Assembly: GCA_900169235.1 (NCBI GenBank)
Contig: FWCC01000052.1
Location: 4,242 to 68,241 of the forward strand
Direction of reading: 5' to 3'
Length of the DNA: 64,000 nucleotides
DNA from: Zarea fungicola
Taxonomy: Eukaryota > Ascomycota > Sordariomycetes > Hypocreales > Cordycipitaceae
This document shows, in pieces, positions 11,497 through 23,083 of the stretch. The notes beneath the pieces were generated by a model, which ran no database searches, was not told where the DNA came from, and saw only the letters and a list, made by a program, of their open reading frames with translations. Each line of letters starts with the position of its first letter. The first letter of the stretch is position 1. A program made the position numbers and the translations under genes.

Positions 11497-13574
11497 CTAA
11501 GCAATGACCAAGGCGCTGCGGCTGGCGTCCTTGTTCTTCCTCTTGAAAATACTCTTAAAGAGGTCACTCTCCTGGCGCTGGGCCTTGGGACGAATTGGGA
11601 TGCTGACATCGTCACGGCTGCGATGACGGCTGCTCCGGCCATCCTCCAGCATCTTGACATCGGACCGGCTCTTGCCCTTGCTTGAGGACGACAGCGACGA
11701 CGACGAGGGTCCCTCACGTACGCTGGAAGAGGAATGATGTCTACTGCTTTTGCGGTCGTCTTCCTCGGCAAGCTTGCTGCTAGTACGGTGCGACTTGGAC
11801 GTCTTGCTGGTCTTGCTAGTCTTGCTCGTCTTGCTCGTCTTTGTGGTGTGGTCAGTTCTGCTGCTGCGGTGGGTGCGCGAACTGCGATGCGAGCGGGTGT
11901 CGTCCAACTCATGCTGGTCATCGTAGCGGTCGCGCTCGTCGGCGCGGGTGGCCCGGTCAGCCTCGGGCGTGATGAGCTCGATGTCGGCACTCTCCGTGTC
12001 GTCGAGCGGTTCGATGCCGCGGCGCCAGGATTCAATGGTGCTGAGCTCATCGTCGAGGATGAGCGCCTCGTCGTAGCTAGCCGCGTAGGCTTGTTGTTGC
12101 TGCTGCTGCTGGTGGTACTGCTGGTACTGGGCGGATTCTATGCCCGGTTGGTGGTCTATGGGATCTAGCATAGGTTGCTGCATTTGCTCGTACATGAGCG
12201 CGGCTTTCTGTGCGCGCTCCTGCTGAACTCTCTTGACAATCTTCCAGCCGCCAAACATGACGACTGTGACGCCGACAGCTAAACCAGAGGCAATGAGAAA
12301 CTGTGGCGATGCAAGCAGAGCAAAGACAGCAGGGGATCCGCCTTTGAGCATTCCAAGAAGAGCAGGGGACATTTTGGCGGCGACGGCAGAAAGCTCACTG
12401 AGCGTAAGAGCTACAGCCGCGGCAGCCTCGGGCTTTTCTTGGAGATGTTTGATGATGGCCTTGGCAGAATGCTGCACACAGTCTGCCTCGTCCAATAGAC
12501 CCTCAACCCTCCGGACGAGGGCCGTTGCCTCGTTCGGATCCGGCTCTGCCAGATCAGTCCTTTCTGCCAGATCAGGAGGAATGTTGCCATAGGCAAGATT
12601 CATATCAATCTTTGATTTTGGCTGTGTTTGCGTCACCAATGCCCCCATGTTGGACTCTGATCTCGTTCTGGCGACCATGGTCGAATGTCTGGTTTCGACA
12701 GCATAATGATCGGGATGATAGCTGTCGACGGCGTAGTTGTCGACGGGATAATACACACTGGCAGAATATGTGCTGGGGGGACGATGTACGGTGCGGTCGA
12801 CCATTGTGAGGTCCATGTTGGATTGGCCCATGGGAACGGTCTCGGCGTAGGGGCTACGATATCTTGCCAGCGTCGTCGGGGGTCTGGACTGGCGCACACT
12901 GCCAGCCTCGCTGTGTGCCTTTAGATTGTCCGCGGTTAGCGCAGCGGATGATGCAACAGATGGCGCAACAGAAGGTGCACGCATACTTCGCTCTCTGAAG
13001 CTGCCATAGTGTGAAGGGGCGACCTGGGAATGCCCGCTGCTCCTGTGGCGGTGACTCCGGCGGGAGCTGGTAACGCTGGCGGCATCGTGGGACAGGCGCC
13101 GGGGCAAGGGCTCGTCGTTCAGTGTGTATTGGTCGTCCTGGATATAATACTGCGTCTGAGCCCGGCTCAACGCGCGAGGTCGAAACTCGCCATCGTCATG
13201 TTGGACAGACGGTGCGCGGGCAGAAGGGGCACGGGTGGAAGCTGGCCGGTGCTGGCTTCTCGTCTCGTCGAATGTCGCTGAGCGTTGCAGTGCGCGTTCT
13301 GCTTTGATGTTTTCCTTTTTTTCACCATACGAGGCTTTTGCCTCTTTGAATATTGAAAACAACTGCTTTCCCTATAGCACCAGAGAAGGGAAGACGGAAG
13401 ACGTCAAGTTAGCTCTAAAATGTTTCCCTTGTCGATCGAAGCTGGCGGGGCAGCTGGCACGCAGGAGGGCGATGGCAGTGCGGGGGGACAGAAAGGTTGA
13501 AGGGTAGGGAGGATTGGGCTTACAGTGTTGATAATCTTGCCCGAGTTGGTGACAATGGTTACCGTATGCTCCAT
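11497..13574 (-). CDS. Serine/arginine-rich hypothetical protein with one membrane segment
   Basis: Exons 13574-13524 and 13371-11497, with a 152-nt intron (GTAAGC...CTATAG); product 641 aa. The short first exon supplies MEHTVTIVTNSGKIINT, which joins in frame to GKQLFSIFKEAKASYGEKK, so I chose that ATG rather than an internal start. Residues 20-270 are disordered and rich in S, R, H and tyrosine-proline repeats. About 300-345 is an alanine-rich helical region (EEADCVQHSAKAIIKHLQ type). A hydrophobic stretch at about 365-391 (ASPQFLIASGLAVGVTVVMF) is a likely membrane anchor. After it come a glutamine run, an acidic region, a KTS tandem repeat and a basic tail. The layout suggests a membrane-tethered, intrinsically disordered scaffold. 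I recognise no enzymatic domain and give no function. Confidence 0.8.
11803..11841 (+). repeat. 9-bp tandem repeat coding for Thr-Ser-Lys units
   Basis: About four copies of CTTGCTSGT on the plus strand, read on the minus strand as ACS-AGC-AAG, give a KTSKTSKTSKTSK run inside the hypothetical protein. Units differ by single bases. Copy number is likely to vary between strains. Confidence 0.8.
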
Positions 13575-15566
13575 GGTGGGCAAGCCCAGGGCCAGAAAAG
13601 GAGATTAGTCTGCTCAATATCGCTGTTGTTTGCACCGGTCTGTCGATGATGGAAGAAGAATAAGATATCGAGTATGTCGGACCTCTTTCTATGGGAGGCC
13701 GTAGGTATCAAAGTACTTTGAGGCCGCACGGTGCGACCCGTTATTAGGGGATTGAATGGGCGGGAGGCTGGGACGAGGACGGACCCTGTCGACCTGTTCT
13801 GTACTAAAATTGGTGTCGGAGACCGCTAAAGATGGCCAGTGACAGCGCTAGAGCAGGGGCGATACAGACGGGAATTGGCGGGTCCCCAGTCTTTGAAGTG
13901 TCGGTGAAAGGAGGACTGGGCCGGTCAATTGTTGCTGAGAGGCGGAGGCTGGGGCTTCCTGGGCTTTCCCGGGGCTTGTTCTAGGCCTTGGATCCCTAAA
14001 TGGGCAATTGGCAGTGCTGCCGTCCACTGAATCTCCACCGAATTATCCACTGAAGCCCGTTACAGATGTTGTGTGAGAATCGACAGACCGCCAAAGCTGG
14101 AGGGCAAGACAGGAAAAGCGTACAAAAGGGCAAGGCAAAGTTCTTTTTCTTTACTGGGTCAGGGATTAAATATCAAACAGAAAACTGTACTAAATTTCCC
14201 GCCTCGTGTCATCATGCTCTCCTCTCCCTCCAAGCCGAAAATGAGGCGACGAAGAGCTCCGACGTCGTACTCGCGAATAGTAAGTCGTGATGTGCAAAAA
14301 ACACTCATGTACCTTCTATCAACAGTGCCCAACATCCGGCCGCCCAAAGTTGGCTGACCTGGCCCGGAACAATTATTGACAAATCAGCAAAGAGTCTACG
14401 AGTACCCAGGTACCCAAGTACATGTGTAGCAGACAGCTGAACCAGTCCGCTTGGCCGTAGAAACGGGCCACAGAGCGCATATCCAACCGCCATTGTACCG
14501 GCCCTCTCCCGATTGGCCAGTACATCACCATCGCTTTCGTTGGGTTGGGCGTGCCGTATTAGGCGCTGCTGCATAAGTAATAATGGTTACCTGTGTAATT
14601 GGGTACTGGTCACAATCAAAAACCACACTAAAATTATGCAACCAATTACTGTGTCTTAGAGGTCATCTTGTGATATATATATTTTTTTTTATTTCTGTCG
14701 GCCATCGAATGATTACGAAAGCCAAGGGAAGCTGTCTGACCCAGACCAGATGTCCTCTAATCCCTGCACCGTCTTCCCACCTCCCGTCCCCCACCTCAGC
14801 CAACGGCTGCCAAGTGGCCATGTTCAAAACCTATCACTCGGGACAAGAGCCCCATGGCCGATGCGGGCCGCTCCTTTTTCAACTGCTCATCGCCTCCAAA
14901 TACGACAATGACCAGGCCACTGCCTCATGATGATGTGGCCTAGGCAAGCTTGGCTTAGCCTGGTGGGAGCCTTTCTCCTACTCGTCGTCGTCGTCGTCGT
15001 CCAATTCCTCCTCCTCTTCCTGCCCCTCCTCTCCACAAGGTATCCGTCAGACACGAGACCAAGACGATCTATTCTGGAACAAAGGAACGTGAGCGAGATA
15101 CACGAGCCGGTCAGGTCACATTTTCTGACGATTCCAAGGCGCGGGATCAACGCAGCTCTGCTGTCCCACCACAGCCGTCATTGTGGGCTGACGTGCAATA
15201 ACGAAGCATTGCCAGAGACGTATCACACATGGACCATTAAGGAAGTGCAGGGTGCAAGGTGGCGCAGTTTTCATGGTAATAATGATGATGATAATCATGT
15301 ATAATGTATAAAAAATGTCTATCAGTAAAAGCGACGAGCGACCGAGCCCATTTCGCAAACGACTTATGCAAAAGAAAGTCGACCCAAAAAAATACAACAA
15401 ACCAAGAAAAAAAAAAGAAGGAAACGCCTCAAAATATATACAAACATGTGTTTCTTGTCTTGACGAGAAGAAATACATGCTCTCCCTTGATGGGTCTCTC
15501 AGACACCCTCTTGTAGATATCATGTCAACCTTTTTGGGAATCAACGGCACTCATCTCTTATTACTT
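13575..15566. other. Intergenic stretch between the hypothetical gene and GUT2
   Basis: About 2 kb that holds the promoter of the minus-strand gene before it and the 3' flank of GUT2. It has a homopolymer T run near 14680 and a pyrimidine-rich GTC repeat near 14985-15000. Open frames of up to 144 codons show no domain and overlap each other on both strands. No gene called. Confidence 0.5.
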
Positions 15567-17636
15567 TTACTGTCCACTCGTCTCCCGCTGCCCACCAAAG
15601 TTGAGCTTGCCACCCACCGCCAGCGCCGCCTTTTGCGCCGGCGTCTGCTGCGCCTTGACGGCCTCGCCGCTGCGCACCACCACATCCTCGCGGCTCACCC
15701 GCAGCTGGTCCGACGCCAGGCCCATGGACTCGAGGAACTGCACCGTCGCCGTCCACTCCTGCGTCTGCCGCGCCGCGCTCCACTGGAGCTCCTGCGCCAT
15801 AATCTCAATCACCTTGGGCAGCGCCAGCAGCGCGCTGTCCACGTCGAGGAACGCCAGGCGCGTGCGGCGCGCAATCAGGTCGGCCGCCGTGCACGCGGCC
15901 TCTGCGCGGACGCCATAGCGCACCTCGGCGTCGGTAAATGGGTGATTCGGCAGGAGACGCGTCGGGGCGGCGCCCTTGGGAGCCGAGGCGAGGACGGCCC
16001 AGGCGCGGTCGCCGTAGTTGGTGGCTAGGTGGTGGGCGACGTCGGCGTCAATGGCGCCGCTGCTGGCCTCGGCGAGCTCCGATGGCAGGCGCGTCGAGTA
16101 GCCGTGCGAGCCTGTGAGGATAATCTTGCGCGTGAGGCAGGCACCGGTAGTCTGAGGGGCTGCGGTCAAATCGGCGGCGGCGGCGGCGGTGCCCGCAATG
16201 TTGGCGAGGGTCTGGCCGCGCGTGGGCGTCAGGTTAAACGTCTTGATGGCCTCGTCAACGGCATCCTCGGCCATTTGGCGGTACGTGGTCCACTTGCCGC
16301 CCACGCAGGTAAGCAGGTTCGACGGCGAGACGGTGACGAGGTGGCTGCGGACGAGGGACTCGGTGTTCTTCGCGTTGGGGTCCTTGACGAGCGGGCGGAT
16401 GCCGGACCAGGTCGCCAGGACGTCGGCGCGGGTCAGCACCGAGTCGGGCTTCAGGAGCTTGCTGACCTCGCCCAGGATAAAGTCGACGTCGACGTCGCGC
16501 GCCACGGGCTCGCGCTCAATGGCGCACGCATTGTCCGTGGTGCCCGCGACGGTGTAGTTTTGCCACGGCAGCACAAAGACGACGCGGCCGTCCGAGGTGG
16601 CGGCGTCGAGCATGCCCATGCCGTTGGGGCAGAGGTTTCCGGGGAGGATAATGTGCGCGCCCGACGACGTGGCAATCATGGGCTTGCGCGAAGGGTCGTC
16701 CATGCGCTCGATGGCATCCGCAAAGGGTCCCGTGGCGTTGATTACGCCCTTGGCCCGCACGGTAAACTCAGGCCCGGTCTCGCCACCCAGGACATCACGC
16801 ACGGTGGCGCCGCAGATTTTGCCGTTGGCGTCCTTGGCCAGGTTCGTGACCTCGACGTGGTTGAGCATGGTGGCGCCGTAGAGCGAGGCCGTCATGGCGA
16901 GGGCCACGTTCATGCGCGAGTCGTTGTGCTGGCCGTCATAGTAGACGAGGGCGCCGACCATTCTGTCCGGATTAAGCATGGGGAAGGCGGCCATGGCCTT
17001 GCTGCGGCTCATGTAGTACGACTTCTCGAGCCCCTGGTCGCCGGCAAGCAGGTCGTACGTCTTTGTGCCGATCCACATGTAAGGGGCTTGCCACCAGTGC
17101 TCGAGGGGCAGGAGAATGGGTAGCGAGTGCGACAGGTGAGGCGCAATGTCGAGAAACGTGCGGCGTTCGTGCAGCGCCTCCATGACGAGCTGCAGCTGGG
17201 CGTAGTCGAGGTTCCAGACGGCCTTTTCCAGATATCGGACACCGCCGTGGACGAGTTTGGTGCTCTTGGAGCTCGTACCTGCCGAGAAGTCGTCACGCTC
17301 CACGAGAGCCACCTTGAGCCCGCGGGTCACGGCGTCGAGGGCGATGCCAGTACCAGTCGCACCACCACCGATGATCAGCAAGTCGTACTCCTCCTTGGTA
17401 TCCTCCTTGCTGCTGCTGCTGTGACGACGGAGATCGGCGAGATTCTCGGCACGGCTCTTAATCTTGGGAAAGGTAGGCGGGACGATGCGGTCGTTGGCAT
17501 CGCGCTGGACGGCGACGAGGGGTGTGTCGAAGTTATGGAGGTTCTGTCGGCGGGAGGCATAGACGACTGTGCCAGCGGTGGCCACGGCCGCGAAGCCTAT
17601 TAACGGCCTGCGTAGACTCGAGAATGCTCGAGACAT
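15567..17636 (-). CDS. GUT2: Mitochondrial FAD-dependent glycerol-3-phosphate dehydrogenase
   Basis: Single exon, 689 aa, close to the length of yeast Gut2. The protein oxidises glycerol 3-phosphate to dihydroxyacetone phosphate at the outer face of the inner mitochondrial membrane and passes electrons to ubiquinone. The N-terminus is basic (RAFSSLRR) with a hydrophobic segment at 12-27, consistent with a presequence and membrane anchor. The FAD site is DLLIIGGGATGTGIALDA at about 85-102. It is followed by the family signature SSKSTKLVHGGVRYLE, a second signature GGKWTTYRQMAEDAVDEA and the C-terminal helical DAO_C domain. No EF-hand is seen, as expected in fungi. The antisense strand carries long frames that are shadows of its C/G-ending codons. 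With the aquaglyceroporin and glycerol kinase it makes a complete glycerol-use set. Confidence 0.97.
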   Translation of the reverse strand: MSRAFSSLRRPLIGFAAVATAGTVVYASRRQNLHNFDTPLVAVQRDANDRIVPPTFPKIKSRAENLADLRRHSSSSKEDTKEEYDLLIIGGGATGTGIALDAVTRGLKVALVERDDFSAGTSSKSTKLVHGGVRYLEKAVWNLDYAQLQLVMEALHERRTFLDIAPHLSHSLPILLPLEHWWQAPYMWIGTKTYDLLAGDQGLEKSYYMSRSKAMAAFPMLNPDRMVGALVYYDGQHNDSRMNVALAMTASLYGATMLNHVEVTNLAKDANGKICGATVRDVLGGETGPEFTVRAKGVINATGPFADAIERMDDPSRKPMIATSSGAHIILPGNLCPNGMGMLDAATSDGRVVFVLPWQNYTVAGTTDNACAIEREPVARDVDVDFILGEVSKLLKPDSVLTRADVLATWSGIRPLVKDPNAKNTESLVRSHLVTVSPSNLLTCVGGKWTTYRQMAEDAVDEAIKTFNLTPTRGQTLANIAGTAAAAADLTAAPQTTGACLTRKIILTGSHGYSTRLPSELAEASSGAIDADVAHHLATNYGDRAWAVLASAPKGAAPTRLLPNHPFTDAEVRYGVRAEAACTAADLIARRTRLAFLDVDSALLALPKVIEIMAQELQWSAARQTQEWTATVQFLESMGLASDQLRVSREDVVVRSGEAVKAQQTPAQKAALAVGGKLNFGGQRETSGQ

Positions 17637-20600
17637 TGTTTTTGAATGTGCTGTTTTTTTTTCTTCTCTTTGATTGAAAAATGTGGTGGGTAAGTGACAG
17701 CCACCGATGAACAGCTTTAACCAGGCAAGCTGAGCTCTAGTTCCACGGTGTTGCTGATGTGAGTATTACCTCAAGCTTTCCTCTTTTCTAGACAAAGCAG
17801 GTTTGGCGTATAGAAGAAGTAGGGAAAGAAAGTCGAAAGATTCGCGGTATGAAAAAAAAAAAAAAATTGCTGTCACAGGCTTCGGCAGATGCGGTTCGGG
17901 TACCGGCTTGCCTATTTAGATGCTAGTGATTAGGATCAGCCGGGTGGGTGGGCTGGCGCGAGAAGGTTGAGTTTCGGTTCCGCGGTGACAAATCTTGGGA
18001 CCCAGATTGCTTTGGAGGCGTAAAGGGGAGAGGCTGCCGTCGGGGGAGGAAGAGAGGGGCGACGGTGAAATGATTCTATATCAAGAAATAGGAAAGAGGA
18101 AAGTGATGGGAAGAGGATGAGCGCGGCTTGTCTTGTTTTAATAAAGCGCGGCGATGTTCGGAGAAATCGCGACTGTTTGATATGACAGGAAAAGGCCCTG
18201 ACTTTTCTGTAATGTAACGATAGGACCCCACAACAAAGAGCTATCGGGAAACTCAAAAGCGAATGATTTGAGCTCGGTTGTATCGACGAGAAAAGAGGGT
18301 TACGCGACAATATGACTCCAAGGAGACCCCACAGGATTTCCAGTTTACAACGATATGGATAAGAATAAAACCAGAAGAGAAGACAGTGAGTAAGAAGGAA
18401 TCTTGGCCAGAAGAGAAAAGTAGGTCATTTCACAAAAGAGACATTGGTGTTTCAGCGTCCCCATAAAGAAGGGAGAGCTCTCCGTAACAAAGCCCGAAGG
18501 CCGACCTCGCGATTCTGACATCATACAGCTCAAGACGCACTACAAAGACGATGAAAACATTGGGATGCGCAAGGCCATTGGTGGAAACGATGGACAATAT
18601 CAGGCCTCAGCACAAAGACCTTTTCAATACAGTGAGATAAAAGGGGCGCTGGGAAGGAAACTGAGCAATCCCACCAATTACAGTCGCAAAATCTGGCGAC
18701 AGCTGCGCGCTTGCTCCAAGGCAAATGCCCTTGTCGGTAGTCAAGGCTCCATCTTTAACCATATCGAGAAACCATCTGACTTCTTGGTTTCATGCAGGCT
18801 CGGGGTTCCAATACCGAGGACACGGGATTCTTTCCGGATGCCCCTCCAGCCTCTGCTTGGGCACACGTGGGTGGACAATCTCGGGGTTCAAGTTCGGCTA
18901 TACAAGCCCGAATCCTAAACCAGCTCACCCACTGACGCCATGTCCCATAAAATGTCTCCAATAATTCGGCATCTATCGGTCCTTAGCCCCGAGCGAGGCG
19001 CTGCCTGTCTTCCAGCTCTTTCGCTCCCCAATAAAGACATGATTCCCCCAGACATTTAAGTTCCCCTGATGGACATTTTTCACACTCCGGTCCTAGTTGT
19101 TTGGAGAAACACACAGCATGTCGGAAACCCTCTCCATTGATGGCGAATCAATACCCGACTCGGTCGTCGTAAAGTCCGGCCCCGGCCAACCCGCACCAGC
19201 TTTCTGTCTTGTTATATGAGGCCCGCCGTTGCCGCCGAGTCCCCCGGCTGCCCCGAGTTCTTCTTCGCTCCGGCACACCGAGAATCATCTCTCCATCTCG
19301 GGCGTGCTCGTCAACCACCACCGAGTACTTGAAAGGGTCATGTGCAGTTGCAAAGATTGCTTTGCCATGACCTTGCTCATTTCGATTCGCTATTCTGGAG
19401 GTCATGTACTCGAATGATGTTTTAAAACTCCATAACGGCAAAAGAAGAATGAAAGGACCTTGCCGGCCAGGGACACAGGGTAGTAGCATCAGTGGTTGGT
19501 TGCCCCGTTCCAACGAATTCCTAGAAGCTGTCCATGTCGCTCTCCCGCTACAGCTGGGGATTTTGAGCTTCTATCAACCATTCCATCAATCGATCGACAC
19601 GAAGCAAGGTAACATCTACAGTTGGATATCTTCCCCAGAATATGTCTCCAATTACGACGTTACAAGTGATGATCACCCCGGAATACAAGCAGCTGCTTGT
19701 ATTGATCAACCTTTTTCAACAAATGCGTAGCGGTGTGACCCTATCACGGCCCAGTTCGACCTTTCTTGGCCTTTTTGCCCCCAGCCGTTCGCCAAAGCTC
19801 CTCCAACATACCCCTCTAGCTGAACAGGCGGCGCCAGGGCTGCAAATTTGTGCCACGAAAACGGGGCACTTTTTGACTCGAGACAAGGCCAAAAAAAAAA
19901 AAAAAACGTGCGATGAACTACCATATTTACGGAGCAGGTGGACCGGCCTCGTCCGCGAGGCTCTGCACATGGTTCCCATTTTGGATCCGGTACCGAGCAC
20001 TTCCAGGCGAACCATTGCCAAGGACCTTTTCTCCAAAATTGCCCCCAACGGAAAGAACAAAGAAGGTATTTTTGAAACACTTTCAGTGGCTGAGACAGGA
20101 GACTCCTTTTCTTCTCTTTGTGACATTTTCGTTATCAGTAATCCCTCTTTGTTTATCCTTGCGTACGCCCTTTGCTCTAACCCATGTATGTCAAGTAAGC
20201 AAAACGTGCCAAAGCAAGCCAGCCAGCCTTTTTCGAGGAATCCGCATGCACACGCCCCCCCTGACGACAAGAAAAAGCCAAGTTTGGTATGGAGTAGTTT
20301 GCTAGCCACTGAGCTTGCAGGGTTGCCAACATAAGCCTTTCCACTAGCGCCTCGAATCGAAACTGATGTTGTTCTTGACCATCAGCTCATTATATGGCAA
20401 CCCGGGAATGAAATGGCAGTGGCTGGGGAGACGTCCTATTTACCGACGGATTTCCAATTATACGGTCCATCATCGATTGGAAACGGCTTTGCATACAGCG
20501 GCCGCTGCAATAAAAGGGATTCAATTGACAGGGCAAAGCACATTCAAGTGAGAAAGCTTCCAGATCAAGAATTGCTCGGCACCAAAAAATCAATCCCATC

Positions 20601-21936
20601 ACGTGTAAAAATTCTTGACGCAGAGTAAGCCCCCGCTCTGCCGTGGTGCATTGTATTCAATAGTGGTGGTGGCATCGCCACGATGCCTTGCAGCAAATGA
20701 CTAGCCCAGAAGTAGACAGACTTCCGACTCGCTTGGCCTAAAAAGCAGGCAGCAGCAATTTTCTTCAATCCCATGGTGCGCTGTAAAATAGTTGATTTTT
20801 TTCTTCTTTTCTGCTTTTTGGCATGTCTTGGCTTTCATCCGGCTGCCCCGCAATCCTTCAGCTTCCTTGACCCAGTTCTAAACAAAAACCACATGTTCCT
20901 GAACCTGTTTCTCGTACGAGGAGGGTGAAAAATAACGTGATCCTTGATCAGTATAGTTTTATATTCTTCTCTAGTATGGAATCGAGTCTAGTTCCGTACT
21001 GTTAGTTTACCTTGCAAAAACCAAAACTACACAACTTCTCGGAACTGCGCCACCGGCGTTGCCACGCTCCCGCACTAATACCGCAAGAAGTGACCTGCAT
21101 TAAGGCGGCGCAAAGTACCAAAAAACCTGCTTTTTGGCCGTCTTGTCTAATGCATCAGTCACGTCACCCAGGAAGGCCGCCTGACTATGATTAGGTAGAG
21201 TAGTATATAGCCGTTGGATGTTTGACTAGTTAGTTTACCCGCTTGAGACAATGGGGAAGATAGAACCAAGACATTCCCCTCTGTCATGACTACCAGGCCT
21301 CCTCTTGATACTTCCAAGGATGATGCCTGTACTCCATATCATACAGGCAAACATCGTGCTCCACTCTACAGTCTGATCTTACTGGTAGCTATAGCACCAT
21401 TCCATACTATTTCCTTGGCTATTGCATTGTCGAAGAGTACCTGCTTGTTAGTTCTTGTAACTTGCTAGCGCAACTACCGTCCTTGAATCTTTCAATAGTG
21501 ACACCCAAGTAAGTGGGTGGGTGGCTTGCACATCCACTCTTGCAAGTCTCGTGGCGTCAAGCCCCAAGACTGCCATTTGTGTGTGTATACGCTCTAGCAT
21601 AATAGAGAATACAGACAGTCACTTCTTTTGAATCAGATAACATGAATCCTAAAAATATGCATAACACAGTCGTACTATTATACGGTGACGTATCAAGCAG
21701 GACCGACTCTTTCCGTTTTAAAATCATCAACAAATTTCGCTCGTCGCTCTTTTCAAAGAACCCAGTCCCAGTAGAATACAATCAAAACCATGAGAAACGC
21801 CAAACGACAAATGGTGAATATCCGCTCATCTCTTTCCATTTTTAAAATGCAACATGACATCGCCAAACTATTCCGTCATAGCCGGGCGCTTATCCATCTC
21901 GCCTCTAAAGCGGCCGTAGTCATATAGTCAATTGGC
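17637..21936. other. Long gene-poor stretch between GUT2 and the aquaglyceroporin
   Basis: About 4.3 kb. The first several hundred bases are the GUT2 promoter, with a 14-base A run near 17851. No domain-bearing frame is visible. The best candidate is an ATG-initiated frame at 19642-20334 (230 codons), but it has an A-run coding KKKKK, no bias and a competing 197-codon antisense frame. I found no terminal repeats, tRNA or transposase. Confidence 0.45.
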
Positions 21937-23083
21937 TTAGACTCCTCCCTGAATCGATTTTTGGTACGTGTTTGACCAGACATCGCGACGGGGCCGGGCC
22001 AATCGCTTGAGACCAAACCATGGTGTGTTGACGGGGCTTGGGCCGGTGTAAACAAAGACATCGTAGAGGAAACCGCCAAAGACGGTACCGCAGAATGGAG
22101 CAACCATGGGAATCTGTTGACTGTTAGACAAAAACAAGGAACAAGGAACAAGAAATGTATAAAGATCAAAAAAGGTGACATACCCAGAAGTAGTATCCAC
22201 CAGCAGACCAAACTTCGTGGCCGTAGCCAAGCATATATGTAACAAGACGAGGGCCAAAGTCACGGGCCAGGTTGATGGCGTATCCAGTCTCCCAACCCAG
22301 GCAAGCACCAATGCCAAAGATGAGGAAGAAGAGACAGATGGGAAGCAGGTTGCCGGCGCCAATGTTGTCTTGGTCAACCATGGCAAAGATGACAAACTGG
22401 AGAACAGAGCTGGCAAGGAACTCGGAGAAGAACATGCCAGTGCGGGTCATGAAGGGAGCGGGATATGTGCAAAAGACACCAGCAGTGGCGTTGGGACCGG
22501 TGACGGTTCGGATGCCAGGGCCACCCTCGAACTGGTCAATGGCCGACTTGTAGTTGCCGTAAATGATGGCTGCTCCAGTCATGGCACCGAGAATTTGAGC
22601 GAGGGCGTAGACGGGCCACTTGCGCCAGGGGTGGCCGCGGAAGACGCAGTTGGCCAAGGTAACAGCCGGGTTCAGGTGACCGCCAGACTTGCCGCCAACG
22701 TAGACACCGAACATGACACCGATACTATAGACACAAGCACTTGTTAGACGACACAGACACAAGTTGGGAATTGCAATTGGTTGCGCTTACCCCCAACCCC
22801 AGGAGATACTCTGGTAGTCTCCCTTGGTGCCTTTGCTCAAGACGACCTGGGCAACGACACCATCACCAAAGATGATGAGGATCATGGTGCCGAGGAATTC
22901 GGAAAAGGCATCCTGCCAGAGGGAGCGCACTTTGGTCCAGGCAAGAGGCTTGGCTTCAGGCTCGGGAATCTCTGGGGAGAGACTGTCCGAGGCAGCGCTG
23001 GGGGACACCATCTTGGTCTCGTGATAGGTAATCTTGTCGACAGACGACGCGGACACGGAGTCTTGGGAGACTGGATGGGACAT
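21937..23083 (-). CDS. Aquaglyceroporin (MIP family) with an NLA second motif
   Basis: Exons 23083-22791, 22724-22184 and 22113-21937, with introns of 66 and 70 nt; product 336 aa. Membrane-embedded channel of the major intrinsic protein family, expected to pass glycerol and possibly water across the plasma membrane. About 60 N-terminal residues are hydrophilic. Six membrane helices and two half-helices follow. The first half-helix has the classic GHLNPAVT; the second reads YAINLARDFGPR, so proline of NPA is replaced by leucine. The Asp-Phe-Gly-Pro-Arg after it is the glycerol-facilitator signature, with D and R at the selectivity filter. Yeast Fps1 also has NLA in this position. No long regulatory tails like those of Fps1 are present. 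The gene is divergent from glycerol kinase across 3.8 kb. Confidence 0.93.

Noticed and set aside
15601..17123. Long plus-strand frames (364 and 237 codons) opposite GUT2
   Set aside because: They are shadows of the GC-rich codons of GUT2 with no domain of their own; GUT2 motifs are complete on the other strand.
19642..20334. 230-codon frame with ATG in the long gap
   Set aside because: Contains lysines coded by a homopolymer A run, no recognised domain, and a 197-codon frame opposes it. Kept only as a remark in the gap.
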